Of a stretch of 64,000 nt of DNA, positions 56,601 to 64,000 are shown piece by piece. The translations under genes were made by a program, and so were the position numbers. The notes under the pieces are model-generated. The model searched no databases and had not been told where the DNA came from. It was given only the letters and a program-made list of their open reading frames with translations. Origin of the DNA: Streptomyces sp. FIT100 (GTDB lineage: Bacteria > Actinomycetota > Actinomycetes > Streptomycetales > Streptomycetaceae); contig NZ_CP075715.1 of assembly GCF_024584805.1 (NCBI RefSeq), positions 3,792,526 through 3,856,525 on the forward strand. Reading direction: 5' to 3'. Within the stretch, counting starts at the first letter, position 1. Each line of letters starts with the position of its first letter.

Positions 56601-57886
56601 CTCCTGCTGCTCCCGGTGAGCCGCGGCGTGCCGCGCAGCCGCTGCCCGCGGAGGCACCGCTGCCCGCAGACGCCTCGCTCGGCAGGTCGTTCAGTGTGCG
56701 CACGCTCGGCCAGGGCGTACCGTTCGCCCAGCATGCCGCCGGGCAGAGCGGACAGACCGGGCAGAGTGCCGCTGTCGCGCCGCCACGGCAGGCGCCGCCG
56801 TCACCTTCGCCGAACGGCACGCTCGGGCAGAACCCGTCACAGAGCCAGACGCTCGCGGGCCGCCGCCGAAAGCTGGCCACCCCGCCCGAGAGCGACAGCC
56901 GCGGGGAGCGCGCGCTTCCCGAGACGACCGCCCGCCCGCACCCGCAGCTCCAGCCGACGCCCACGCCGGGGCAGTCCGGGCAGTCCGGGCATTTGGCGCA
57001 GCCCCAGCAGCCCTTGCAGCGGCTCGCCGCCCCGGCCGAGGGCAGGGCTTACGCGATCGGCGCGCCGGACGAGGGCGCCGAAGGGCCCGAGCCGCTCGAC
57101 GGCCCCGGCGGCGCCGTCGAGGTCGCGAACCAGCCCGCCCCCGTACCCGTGGACGACGAGCTTCCACCGGAGCCGCTGGACAACCCGCGCCGACTGCTCG
57201 TCTGGCCCGCGCCGGACGTCGCCACGCAGCAGGCCCTGAGCGACCGCGGCTACCGCCCCGTGATCGTGCACTCGCGCGAGGAGGTGGACGCGCAGATCGC
57301 GGCGTTCCCCGCGGCGCTCTTCGTCGACCCGCTGACCGGCCCCATCACCCGTACCGCGCTCCAGTCGCTGCGCCGGGCGGCGGTCGCGGCCGAGGTGCCG
57401 GTGCTGCTCGCGGCCGGTCTGGGGCAGGCGACGCGCGAGGCGGCATACGGCGCCGACCCCGCCGTACTGCTGAAGGCGCTGGCGCCGCGCGACAGCGAGC
57501 AGCATCCGTCGCGGGTGCTGCTGATCGAGGAGCACAACGACATCGCGACCGCGCTGACGGCGACGCTGGAGCGGCGCGGGATGCAGGTCGGGCGGGCCGG
57601 GGGCGACGCGGACGCGGTCGCGCTGGCGCAGCAGATGCGGCCGAACCTGGTGGTGATGGACCTGATGCAGGTACGCCGCCGGAGGGCCGGGATCATCGAC
57701 TGGCTGCGGGCGAACGGCCAGCTGAACCACACCCCGCTCGTCGTCTACACCTCGGCCGGACTCGACCGTGCCGAGCTGCCCTCGCTGTCGTCGGGCGAGA
57801 CCGTGCTGTTCCTCGCGGAGCGTTCCACGAGCGCCGAGGTGCAGGAGCGGATCGTGGACCTGCTCGCGAAGATCGGTACGAACTGA
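53669..57886 (+). CDS. giant PAS-PAS-coiled-coil-ATPase-like-receiver regulatory protein (1,405 aa)
   Basis: Domains in order: PAS 1 (about 10-150, 'ILDALPDGLVLVNCNGTVV'), PAS 2 (about 155-275, 'AAEGVVGTDTEGRVVLVNPAAAQILGF') and a coiled coil of KHAAEL repeats (about 280-350). A HisKA/HATPase-like module follows (about 355-570) in which the phospho-acceptor region reads 'LGDALRGPLEELRGELGKL' without a His. Then come about 590 residues of Ala/Pro/Gly low complexity with RRRAR patches, and two receiver-like domains (about 1175-1285 degenerate; 1290-1405 with 'NLVVMDLMQV' Asp). GTG 53669 with GGGAGGAAG. Probably a cytosolic scaffold or pseudo-kinase. Confidence 0.88.
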   Translation: MSSRPSRGAARLAAILDALPDGLVLVNCNGTVVNANTIALEMFETPGTALVGRGLLDLLPSFDSKLIPGSMRRPEAADERGRTKPTRMVARRTDGSEFPAEVTSASLEDGREAYASYGSGGSGGGGTGASYTGDELLMLVVRDLSGAMDTEAELARSQRQTEMILRAAAEGVVGTDTEGRVVLVNPAAAQILGFRASDLGGKELHPLILHSRPDGESFPYEESPLADTLKSGRKHRVRGQVLYAKDGSQVPVDLTTAPVRDGDQLVGAVMTFTDRRPYEQQARKHAAEITERDERHSAELAELTGKHAAELGGLTEKHAAELADRTAELADKTERYAAEAEERDERLASLTARHDQLTAVLGDALRGPLEELRGELGKLAADPAGQLWPEANQILHHLAAGYARMTTLVDNVLGFQRLHAGAEPLLRANVLLDGVVAAGVDGAVELIGPGRAQFAVHAPPIEAEVDAARLATALAHLIADVAGVDSTGRTRVVAAGAAGGYVDSTIVVAAAQRGDVVRIEVRGPYPGGDPVHEPIVRGIVTAHGGVLQTHEVPGMSGSAYVLEVPLGEGAGTVTPPPPAEIAQAAPVGTSGNVSGSTSGNVSGGGGRRRARRASTDAFLESPMDPEATGEPSGRRRAAGHADGDSDGGAGAGAGPGAGAGNGAGAGGAGGGTGRRRGRPSPAETADGAVVTAAEGAAGGGRPALGDTVPPQGMAPEAQTGRPTGRRARRAEASSLPALPAAPNAPTTPNAPTAPEGATAGQDNAGIPVPGPGAAPAATGWPVPGQNNPPAETGAGALEPAGAIAQPAGRRARRALGGPSAGSGTSASTGAGAQEQVRSNQAAQVRSAFALPPADADRVPAPVPPTAPAAPATPVAPVAPVAERRHDAAPVAAGTDHTPPQPHPVPTGRRRARPAAAPEPEWTANGTSTSGHGPAVNEGAAAPAQAGGGDSGSVPLPPSALTPAPAPTPASAAPLAPAAPAAPGEPRRAAQPLPAEAPLPADASLGRSFSVRTLGQGVPFAQHAAGQSGQTGQSAAVAPPRQAPPSPSPNGTLGQNPSQSQTLAGRRRKLATPPESDSRGERALPETTARPHPQLQPTPTPGQSGQSGHLAQPQQPLQRLAAPAEGRAYAIGAPDEGAEGPEPLDGPGGAVEVANQPAPVPVDDELPPEPLDNPRRLLVWPAPDVATQQALSDRGYRPVIVHSREEVDAQIAAFPAALFVDPLTGPITRTALQSLRRAAVAAEVPVLLAAGLGQATREAAYGADPAVLLKALAPRDSEQHPSRVLLIEEHNDIATALTATLERRGMQVGRAGGDADAVALAQQMRPNLVVMDLMQVRRRRAGIIDWLRANGQLNHTPLVVYTSAGLDRAELPSLSSGETVLFLAERSTSAEVQERIVDLLAKIGTN

Positions 57887-58470
57887 CCCGGCGCGCCGCG
57901 CCGGTCGGCGTCGCTGAACCGGTGCCGCCGCGCCCCGCGCCACTGAGCCGGTGTAGCTGAGCCAGTGCCGCCGTGCCGATGTCGTTGAGCCCTGCGCCGC
58001 GGAGGCGTGCCGCCGGCGCTGATCCGCCTATTTCGTCGTGAGCGCCGCGCCGCCGCGTGGACCGATGAGCGCAGCCGTTCGCGGTCCTCGTCCGGGCTGT
58101 CGATGACGATTCTGCGCATCTGCGGCTCGGCGGTGGACCAGCCGACGAACGCGAGCAGTCTGCGACGCGTCGGCGAAGGCGGCGATCTTCCGGTCGTCGT
58201 GCTTCTGCCGGCGAGCAGTACGGCATGCCGACCGGGGCAGCCGGCCCCTTCGGACATTTCGGGCCGGCGGCGAGTGTCGTCGCACCGCTCGCGAGGGGCA
58301 GCCGGACGGACTGCCGTGCGGGCACACGGGGCCGTGGGCGGGGCCGTATGCCGGGGCCGTGCGCGCGGGCCGTATGCCGGGGCCGAGTGCCGGACCGCAC
58401 GGGGGGGGCCGCGCGGAAGGGGCCGTGCGCCGGGTGGGACGCAGGAGTCGGTCCCACCCGGCGTACCGGC
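57887..58470. other. 584-bp region without an intact gene; possible decayed minus-strand gene
   Basis: Repetitive GAGCCGGTG/GCCGCC sequence near 57910-58000. On the minus strand, frames at about 58200-58020 read 'KHDDRKIAAFAD' and, after a shift, 'LLAFVGWSTAEPQMRRIVIDSPDEDRERLRS', which looks like coding sequence broken by a frameshift; family not recognised. GGGGCCGT repeats fill 58320-58420. Confidence 0.4.
58428..58463 (-). terminator. terminator of the acyl-CoA ligase gene
   Basis: CGCCGGGTGGGAC (58428-58440) pairs perfectly with GTCCCACCCGGCG (58451-58463), starting 8 bp past the ligase stop. Confidence 0.8.
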
Positions 58471-60120
58471 TCAGACGTGCGTGACGTCCAGCTCGCCCTC
58501 CGCGTACTGCCTGCGGATCACCTTCTTGTCGAACTTCCCGACGCTCGTCTTCGGCACCGCCGGGATGATCGCCCAGCGCTCCGGCAGCTGCCACTTCGCG
58601 ATCTTGCCGGCGAGGAACTCCTTCAGCGACGCGTAGTCGGCCGTCGCACCGTCCTTGAGGACGACCGTGGCCAGCGGGCGCTCGCCCCACTTCGCGTCCG
58701 GGACGGCGACGACGGCCGCCTCCGCCACCTCGGGGTGCGCCATCAGTGCGTTCTCCAGCTCGACGGAGGAGATCCACTCACCGCCGGACTTGATGACGTC
58801 CTTGGCCCGGTCGGTGAGGGTGAGGAAGCCCTCGGGGCTGATGACGCCGACGTCACCGGTCTTCAGCCAGCCGTCCTCGCTGAACTTGTCCTCGGGCCTC
58901 AGCGCCCCGTCCGGCTCGCCGGACGCCGCGCCGCCGTAGTACGCGCCCGCGATCCACGGGCCGCGCACCTCCAGCTCGCCGGCGGACTCGCCGTCCCACG
59001 GCAGGAACTCATCGGCCGGGCCGCGCAGCCGCGCCTCCACACCGGCCGGGAACCGCCCCTGGGTGAGGCGGTACCCCAACTCCGCGTCGGTGCCGACCGC
59101 ATGGGCCGGCGGACGGGCGATCGTGCCGAGCGGGGAGGTCTCCGTCATGCCCCAGGCGTGGCAGACGCGCATGCCCAGGCTGTCGAACGCCTCCATGAGG
59201 GACGGCGGGCAGGCGGAGCCGCCGATGGTGACCTGGGTGAGGGAGCTGACATCCCGCGGTTTCGCGGTGAGCTCGGCGAGCAGCCCCTGCCAGATGGTGG
59301 GGACCGCGGCGGCGTGGGTCGGCTTCTCGGTCTCGATCATCTCGGCGAGCGGGCCCGGCTGGAGGAAGCGGTCGGGCATCAGCATGTTCACGCCGGTCAT
59401 CAGGACGGCGTGCGGCAGTCCCCAGGCGTTGACATGGAACTGCGGGACGACCACCAGGCTGGTGTCGGAGTCCGTGAGCCCCATCGACTGGGCCATGTTG
59501 ACCTGCATCGAGTGCAGATAGATGGAGCGGTGGGAGTAGACGACGCCCTTGGGGTCGCCGGTGGTGCCGGAGGTGTAGCACATGGCCGCGGCGGACCTCT
59601 CGTCCAGCTCCGGCCAGTCGTACGTCACCGGCTTCCCGGCGATCAGCTCCTCGTACTCGTGGACCTGCGCCCGCGCGCCCTCAAGGACCGAGCGGTCGCC
59701 CGGGCCGGACACGACGATGTGCTCGACGGTCGGCAGCTGCGGCAGCAGCGGGGCGAGCAGCGGCAGCAGGGAGCCGTTGACGATCACGACCCGGTCGGCG
59801 GCGTGGTTGACGATGAAGACCAACTGCTCGACGGGGAGCCGGAGGTTGAGCGTGTGCAGCACCGCACCCATGCAGGGGATCGCGTAGTACGCCTCCACGT
59901 GCTCGGCGTTGTTCCACATCAGCGTGGCGATGCGCTGGTCGCCCTCGACGCCGAGGTCCTCGCGCAGGGCGTGTGCCAACTGCGCGGTGCGCTCGCCGAG
60001 TTCGCGATACGTGCGGCGCTGCGGCTCGGCCTCACCGGTCCATGTCGTGACCTGTGAAGTGCCGTGGATCGCCATCCCGTGCTTCAGGATGCGAGTGACG
60101 GTCAGCGGTACGTCCTGCAT
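58471..60120 (-). CDS. long-chain fatty-acid-CoA ligase (acyl-CoA synthetase)
   Basis: 549 residues of the ANL superfamily: P-loop 'MCYTSGTTGDPKGVVYSHRS' (A3), 'HAWGMTETSPLG' (A5), 'KTGDVGVISPEGFLTLTDRAKDVIKSGGEWIS' (A7-A8) and C-terminal Lys in 'KTSVGKFDKKVIR' (A10). Activates a fatty or carboxylic acid to acyl-AMP then acyl-CoA. ATG 60120 (MQDVPLTVTRI) is the family start; the longer frame upstream is low complexity. Next to the SigE-family gene as in S. coelicolor (from memory). Confidence 0.93.
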   Translation of the reverse strand: MQDVPLTVTRILKHGMAIHGTSQVTTWTGEAEPQRRTYRELGERTAQLAHALREDLGVEGDQRIATLMWNNAEHVEAYYAIPCMGAVLHTLNLRLPVEQLVFIVNHAADRVVIVNGSLLPLLAPLLPQLPTVEHIVVSGPGDRSVLEGARAQVHEYEELIAGKPVTYDWPELDERSAAAMCYTSGTTGDPKGVVYSHRSIYLHSMQVNMAQSMGLTDSDTSLVVVPQFHVNAWGLPHAVLMTGVNMLMPDRFLQPGPLAEMIETEKPTHAAAVPTIWQGLLAELTAKPRDVSSLTQVTIGGSACPPSLMEAFDSLGMRVCHAWGMTETSPLGTIARPPAHAVGTDAELGYRLTQGRFPAGVEARLRGPADEFLPWDGESAGELEVRGPWIAGAYYGGAASGEPDGALRPEDKFSEDGWLKTGDVGVISPEGFLTLTDRAKDVIKSGGEWISSVELENALMAHPEVAEAAVVAVPDAKWGERPLATVVLKDGATADYASLKEFLAGKIAKWQLPERWAIIPAVPKTSVGKFDKKVIRRQYAEGELDVTHV

Positions 60121-60409
60121 GGTGCTCAGCACGGCGTCCTCCCGGTGGGCGCGCAGCTCTCGGCCGGGGGCGTCCTCCCCCGGACCCCGGCCCGCATGGC
60201 AGTAAGGGTGTGGAGATTCTGCGCACATACCACGCGGTATGTCACTACCCCCGGGTACGAAAAGACGGGAGGACTCTTCGGGGACGCTTCGGGGAGTCTT
60301 CGGGAAAGCCCGATCGGCCGGGAGATCGGTTTCCGGTGGAGCAGTTGGCCGGGAGGCCGCCCGGGGCGCCCTGGGTACCCGGGGCACACCGGCGCCGGCG
60401 GGCCGTGCG
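60121..60409. other. 289-bp gap between ligase and sigma factor
   Basis: Contains the promoter side of the ligase gene and the 3' flank of the sigma factor. Short direct repeats of CTTCGGGGA occur at 60277-60305. No CDS. Confidence 0.45.
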
Positions 60410-61036
60410 TCAGCGCACCGGGGAGAGCTCCGGGTCGTCGCGGAGCTTGCCGAGCGCACGCGAGACCGCGCTCTTCACCGTGCCGACCGAGACGCCGAGC
60501 ACCTCGGCGGTCTGGACCTCGCTGAGGTCCTCGTAGTACCGCAGGACGACCATGGCGCGCTGCCGGTCCGGGAGCTTCATGACCGCGCGCCACATCGCGT
60601 CGTGCAGCACCTGCCGCTCGGCCAGGTCCGGCTCGGGCACTCCGGTCGGCTCGGGCAGCTCCTCGCAGGCGAACTCGTCGACCTTCCGCTTGCGCCACTG
60701 CGACGTACGCGTGTTGAGCAGGGCACGGCGGACATAGCCGTCGAGCGCCCGGTGGTCCTCGATGCGGTCCCAGGCGACGTACGTCTTGGTCAGCGCGGTC
60801 TGCAGCAGATCCTCGGCGTCGCTGGGGTTGGCCGTGAGGGACCGTGCGGTTCGCAGCAGCACGGGCCCCCGCGCCCGTACGTACGACGAGAACGACGGGT
60901 ACGACGGATGGGAGGGGTGCGAGGGGGCCGACGGGACCGAGGGGTGCGAGGCAGACGAGGCGCGCGCCGGACGCGGCGGGTAGGAGGGCGGCGGCGATGC
61001 GGCCCTGGAGGCGGTCGCACAGACAGGCGTGGTCAT
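60410..61036 (-). CDS. SigE-family ECF-type RNA polymerase sigma factor
   Basis: 208 residues. N-terminal ~50 residues are Pro/Ser/His repeats (SHPSVPSAPSHPSHPS), then region 2 'LLRTARSLTANPSDAEDLLQTALTKTYVAWDRI' and region 4 'LPDRQRAMVVLRYYEDLSEVQTAEVLGVSVGTVKSAVSRALGKL', as in the SigE-50 group of actinobacterial ECF factors. No anti-sigma gene is adjacent. The repetitive N-terminus is odd and its true start could be the later region near Ser-Tyr-Val (about residue 51). Confidence 0.9.
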   Translation of the reverse strand: MTTPVCATASRAASPPPSYPPRPARASSASHPSVPSAPSHPSHPSYPSFSSYVRARGPVLLRTARSLTANPSDAEDLLQTALTKTYVAWDRIEDHRALDGYVRRALLNTRTSQWRKRKVDEFACEELPEPTGVPEPDLAERQVLHDAMWRAVMKLPDRQRAMVVLRYYEDLSEVQTAEVLGVSVGTVKSAVSRALGKLRDDPELSPVR

Positions 61037-61237
61037 GGCTCAACGCTAGGAGCGGCCCCGCATCACGGGATCGGCCCCAGGTCCCGAACCAGGGTCCCCC
61101 TCAGGTTGTAGGGCTGGTGCGGGCCCCACCTCCTGTAGGTGGAGGGCCGTGTCCCCGCGCATCGGGGTCACGGCGCCGCTGCGCTCGGGGTGATCCGCCG
61201 GGCCTCGCTGCCCGCGCCCGTGCCGAGCAGGGCGGAC
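61037..61237. other. 201-bp intergenic region
   Basis: Between the sigma factor start and the lipid-transfer gene stop. Possible CCTCAGGTTGTAGGGCTGG/CCACCTCCTGTAGGTGG hairpin at 61095-61145. No gene. Confidence 0.4.
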
Positions 61238-62404
61238 TCAGCCGTCCGCACCCAGGACGAGCCCGGAGGTCGGGACTCCCGTACCGGCTGTGACCAGGGT
61301 CGTCGCCGCGCCGGGTATCTGGTTGACCGAGGTCCCTCGGAGCTGTCGGACCGCTTCCGCGATGCCGTTCATCCCGTGCAGATACGCCTCGCCCAGCTGG
61401 CCTCCATGGGTGTTGAGGGGAAGGGTGTCCGCGGCCACGAAGTCGGCCGCCTCGCCGGGCTTGCAGAAGCCGAACTCCTCCAGCTGCATCAGTACATACG
61501 GCGTGAAATGGTCATAGAGGATGCCCACCTCGATGTCGCCGGGGCCGAGCCCGGAACTCCGCCAGAGCTGGCGGGCGACCACGCCCATCTCCGGCAGTCC
61601 GGTGAGCTCGTCCCGGTAGTAGCTGGTCATCTGCTCCTGTGCCCGGCCGGCCCCCTGCGCCGCGGCGACGACCACGGCCGGCGGGTGCGGCAGGTCCCTG
61701 GCCCGCTCGACGGACGTCACCACGAGCGCCTGCCCGCCGTCCGTCTCCTGGCAGCAGTCCAGCAGCCGCAGCGGCTCGACGATCCACCGGGACGCGGCGT
61801 GGTCGGCGAGCGTGATGGGCTTCCCGTGGAAGTACGCCGCGGGATTGCGGGCGGCGTGGCGGCGGTCCACCACGGCGACCTGACCGAACGCCTCCGGGGT
61901 CAGCCCGTACGTGTGCAGATAGCGCTGGGCGGTCATGGCCACCCAGGAAGCGGGCGTGAGCAGGCCGAAGGGAAGGCTCCAGCCGAGCGCCGCACCCTCC
62001 GCCGACGGCTCCCGCTGCTGCACCCCGGAGCCGAACCGCCGGCCCGACCGCTCGTTGAACGCCCGATAGCAGACGACGACTTCGGCGACTCCGGCGGCGA
62101 CGGCGAGCGCGGCCTGCTGAACGGTGGCGCAGGCCGCGCCGCCGCCGTAGTGGATACGGGAGAAGAACGACAGCTCACCGATGCCGGCCGCCTGCGCGAC
62201 GGTGATCTCGGGGCTGGTGTCCATGGTGAAGGTGACCATGCCGTCGACGTCGGCGGGGGAGAGCCCTGCGTCGTCGAGGGCGGCTCGGACCGCTTCGACG
62301 GCCAGGGTCAGCTCGCTTCGCCCGGAGTCCTTGGAGAACTCGGTCGCCCCGATCCCGACCACCGCCGCCCGCCCGCCGAGCGAGTCGGCACCGCGCACAC
62401 TCAT
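61238..62404 (-). CDS. thiolase-like lipid-transfer protein / steroid side-chain aldolase subunit (Ltp2-like)
   Basis: The 388-residue thiolase-fold protein ('VVGIGATEFSKDSGRSELTLAVEAVRAALDDAGL', 'GGGAACATVQQAALAVAAGVAEVVVCYRAF', C-terminal 'NTHGGQLGEAYLHGMNGIAEAVRQLRG') is of the SCP-x/Ltp2 type. In actinobacterial igr clusters Ltp2 with a DUF35 protein carries out the retro-aldol removing the last propionyl of the steroid side chain. The stop/start overlap with maoC (ATGA) and upstream fadE support that pathway. Other CoA substrates remain possible. Confidence 0.85.
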   Translation of the reverse strand: MSVRGADSLGGRAAVVGIGATEFSKDSGRSELTLAVEAVRAALDDAGLSPADVDGMVTFTMDTSPEITVAQAAGIGELSFFSRIHYGGGAACATVQQAALAVAAGVAEVVVCYRAFNERSGRRFGSGVQQREPSAEGAALGWSLPFGLLTPASWVAMTAQRYLHTYGLTPEAFGQVAVVDRRHAARNPAAYFHGKPITLADHAASRWIVEPLRLLDCCQETDGGQALVVTSVERARDLPHPPAVVVAAAQGAGRAQEQMTSYYRDELTGLPEMGVVARQLWRSSGLGPGDIEVGILYDHFTPYVLMQLEEFGFCKPGEAADFVAADTLPLNTHGGQLGEAYLHGMNGIAEAVRQLRGTSVNQIPGAATTLVTAGTGVPTSGLVLGADG

Positions 62405-62853
62405 GACCCCGTCTCCTCGCTGCCGGCGCCCTCGGTCACGGGAACGGGCACGGGCATGGGCATGGGCATGGGCATGGTGACGGTCACGGTGACCGTGCCG
62501 GTGACGTGGTGGCCGATGCCGTTCGCCCCGACGACACGGACCTGGGCGGTGTCCCCGTCGACCTCGGTGACCGTGCCGGTCAGCGTCATCGTGTCGCCGG
62601 GGTAATTGGGCGCGCCGAGCCGTATCGCGACCCTGCGGAGCACGGCGGAGGGGCCGAAGTGGTCCGTGATGTACCGGCCGACGAGCCCGTTGGTGGTCAG
62701 GATGTTCATGAAGATGTCCGGCGAGCCCTTCTCCCGCGCGAGTTCGGCGTCATGGTGCACGTCCTGGTAGTCCCGGGAGGCGATGGCTCCCGCGACGATC
62801 AGGGTGCGGGTGATGGGGATGGTGAGCGGGGGCAGTTCGTCACCGGACTTCAT
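62401..62853 (-). CDS. MaoC-like dehydratase (ChsH1-like)
   Basis: The 150-residue hot-dog fold protein 'TRTLIVAGAIASRDYQDVHHDAELAREKGSPDIFMNILTTNGLVGRYITD' carries the Asp/His hydratase motif (DYQDVHHD). The C-terminal ~20 residues are a Met-Pro/Val-Pro repeat from GGGCAT/GGGCAC units at 62444-62476. Within igr clusters it pairs with the OB-fold MaoC (ChsH2) to hydrate the enoyl-CoA. It overlaps both neighbours by 4 nt. Confidence 0.87.
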   Translation of the reverse strand: MKSGDELPPLTIPITRTLIVAGAIASRDYQDVHHDAELAREKGSPDIFMNILTTNGLVGRYITDHFGPSAVLRRVAIRLGAPNYPGDTMTLTGTVTEVDGDTAQVRVVGANGIGHHVTGTVTVTVTMPMPMPMPVPVPVTEGAGSEETGS

Positions 62854-63878
62854 GCCGCATCCTCCTTTGCGAGCAACGTGCCGAGTTCGTCGAGAAGTCG
62901 GGCGCCGCAGCCCAGATACGCGTCAAGCTGGCGGCCCCACAGGAAGTGCCGGTGGACCGGGTGGTCGAGATCGGCGCCGAGTCCGCCGTGCAGATGCTGG
63001 CCGGTGTGGACGACCCGGGTGCCCGCTTCCGCCGCCCACCAGCCGGCGGCCAGCGCGTGCGTGGCGCACGGCAGCCCTTCGTCGTACCGCCAGGCCGCCT
63101 CGTACGCCGTGACCCGGATCGCCTCCGTGTCCATGTACGCGTCGGCCGCGCGGAGTTGTACCGCCTGCTTGGTGGCGAGCGGGCGCCCGAACTGCTCCCG
63201 CACCGACGTGTACGCAACGGCACGGGCGAGCGAGCCCGCGCAGACGCCCGCCTGGAGCCCGGCGAACGCGACACGCGCGGCGGTGAGCACGTCCTCGTAA
63301 GCGGTGCCGTCGCCGAGTCGCTCGCCGGGCACGCCGTCCAGGACGAGACGGGCGGCCGCCCAGGGGGCGGTGGTCTCGACGGAATCCCGCTCCGCGTCCG
63401 CCGCCCGTATCAGCCACAGAGCCCGGTCCTCGCCCGGGACCAGGACATGCGTGGCGTCCCGCAGCCAGGGCACCCAGGGGACCGTCCCGGTCAGCCGTCC
63501 GTCGCCGCCGGCCCGGATCCCGCCGCGCCACGGGAAGGCGCCGGTCGCCACCGCCGTCCCGTCCCGCAGGGCCGGCAGCAGCCGCGCCCGCTGCTCGTCG
63601 GAGCCGTGCCGGCCCACCGCGAGCAGTCCGTACACACAGGTCGCGGCGAAAGGGACCTGCGCGGTCGTACGCCCCTGCTCCTCAAGCAGCAGCACCAGGC
63701 CCAGCAGCCCGATGTCCTCGACGGCCGCGGTCAGCCCGGTCGCGCACAGCGCCTTCCACAGCTCGGCGTCAGTGCCCGTCCCGGCGGCGGTGAGCCGCTC
63801 GTGGGTGGACAGATCGCCGAAGATCCGCGCGGCCAGCTCGCGCGCCTCGGTCTGCTCCTCCGTGGGGTCGAAGTCCAT
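62850..63878 (-). CDS. acyl-CoA dehydrogenase (ChsE2/FadE29-like)
   Basis: 342 residues, 'MDFDPTEEQTEARELAARIFGD' N-terminal helical domain and C-terminal 'VREQFGRPLATKQAVQLRAADAYMDTEAIRVTAYEAAWRYDEG' with 'HLHGGLGADLDHPVHRHFLWGRQLDAYLG'. The shortened form is typical of the heteromeric steroid side-chain dehydrogenases, which need a partner (ChsE1); that partner is not in the window. Starts 3 bp after the upstream stop. Confidence 0.9.
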   Translation of the reverse strand: MDFDPTEEQTEARELAARIFGDLSTHERLTAAGTGTDAELWKALCATGLTAAVEDIGLLGLVLLLEEQGRTTAQVPFAATCVYGLLAVGRHGSDEQRARLLPALRDGTAVATGAFPWRGGIRAGGDGRLTGTVPWVPWLRDATHVLVPGEDRALWLIRAADAERDSVETTAPWAAARLVLDGVPGERLGDGTAYEDVLTAARVAFAGLQAGVCAGSLARAVAYTSVREQFGRPLATKQAVQLRAADAYMDTEAIRVTAYEAAWRYDEGLPCATHALAAGWWAAEAGTRVVHTGQHLHGGLGADLDHPVHRHFLWGRQLDAYLGCGARLLDELGTLLAKEDAA

Positions 63879-63881
63879 GGC

Positions 63882-64000
63882 TCAGCTCACGCCCTCTGCG
63901 AGCGCCTCGCGGTTCCTCCGCGCTTCGAATTCTTCGAGTTCTTCGAGTTGTTCAGGTTCTTCGGGCGCTTCCACAGGACGGAACACCGGCAGCTCCAACT
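63882..64000 (-). CDS. C-terminal end of upstream igr-type gene (probably MaoC/OB-fold DUF35 protein; truncated by window)
   Basis: The last 38 codons and TGA (63882-63884) are visible, reading 'LELPVFRPVEAPEEPEQLEELEEFEARRNREALAEGVS' in two parts. The 'LPVFRP' then acidic tail is like the end of OB-fold (DUF35) MaoC fusion proteins that precede fadE in these clusters. Most of the gene is outside the window, so the name is tentative. Confidence 0.5.
   Translation of the reverse strand, partial: LELPVFRPVEAPEEPEQLEELEEFEARRNREALAEGVS

Overview
The window is high-GC (about 72 percent) actinobacterial chromosome. Gene content and order (upp, LytR_C protein, tadA, tRNA-Ser, tandem sigF/sigN-type sigma factors, MarR/MFS, fatty-acid-CoA ligase next to an ECF sigma factor), GTG starts, Tat and lipoprotein signals, and an SSI-type protease inhibitor all point to Streptomyces. 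From memory, the order resembles the S. coelicolor SCO404x to SCO400x stretch read in descending order. No 16S or other taxon-specific gene is present, so a species cannot be named.

Layout. 0-12.6 kb is core chromosome: end of a beta-propeller gene, a methyltransferase, a HhH-GPD protein, a secreted M28 aminopeptidase, a scrambled remnant of a HerA-like helicase gene, upp, the tadA pair, tRNA-Ser(CGA), two sigma-B-type sigma factors and a lipoprotein. 12.6-20.4 kb holds two regulator/efflux units: MarR with a 14-TM MFS fused to carboxypeptidase-regulatory-like domains plus a YceI protein carrying the same domain, and a TetR/MFS operon with a palindromic operator. 20.4-26.3 kb is a two-component system followed by a GT2-GtrA and a PMT glycosyltransferase, probably one four-gene operon. 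26.4-35.7 kb is accessory metabolism: amidohydrolase, monooxygenase, VOC, CMD, AraC/DUF2000, Tat-exported multicopper oxidase and a SUKH protein.

35.9-52.3 kb is a complete-looking, pSAM2-type actinomycete integrative and conjugative element (AICE) in the 3' half of tRNA-Arg(ACG). It is bounded by 44-bp direct repeats. It encodes integrase, Xis, a RepSA-type HUH initiator, a TraSA-type FtsK translocase, spread proteins, a KorSA-like GntR repressor with at least three operator copies, and a NUDIX protein placed like the pSAM2 immunity factor Pif. A lower-GC cargo block (39.2-43.5 kb) carries an AAA ATPase (DUF3696 type) translationally coupled to a PIN-like nuclease, a frameshifted IS3 element and a DUF4145 protein. 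The ATPase/PIN pair is the best candidate for an undescribed defence-type system.

52.3-64 kb returns to core chromosome: tRNA-Arg, tRNA-Ser(GCU), an SSI inhibitor, a 1,405-aa PAS/receiver pseudo-kinase, an acyl-CoA ligase, a SigE-family sigma factor, and an igr-like cluster (thiolase-like Ltp2, MaoC, acyl-CoA dehydrogenase, end of an OB-fold/MaoC gene) of the kind used for steroid side-chain degradation. Three related palindromic, MITE-like elements bounded by CTAG lie between genes at 16.0, 17.1 and 31.2 kb.
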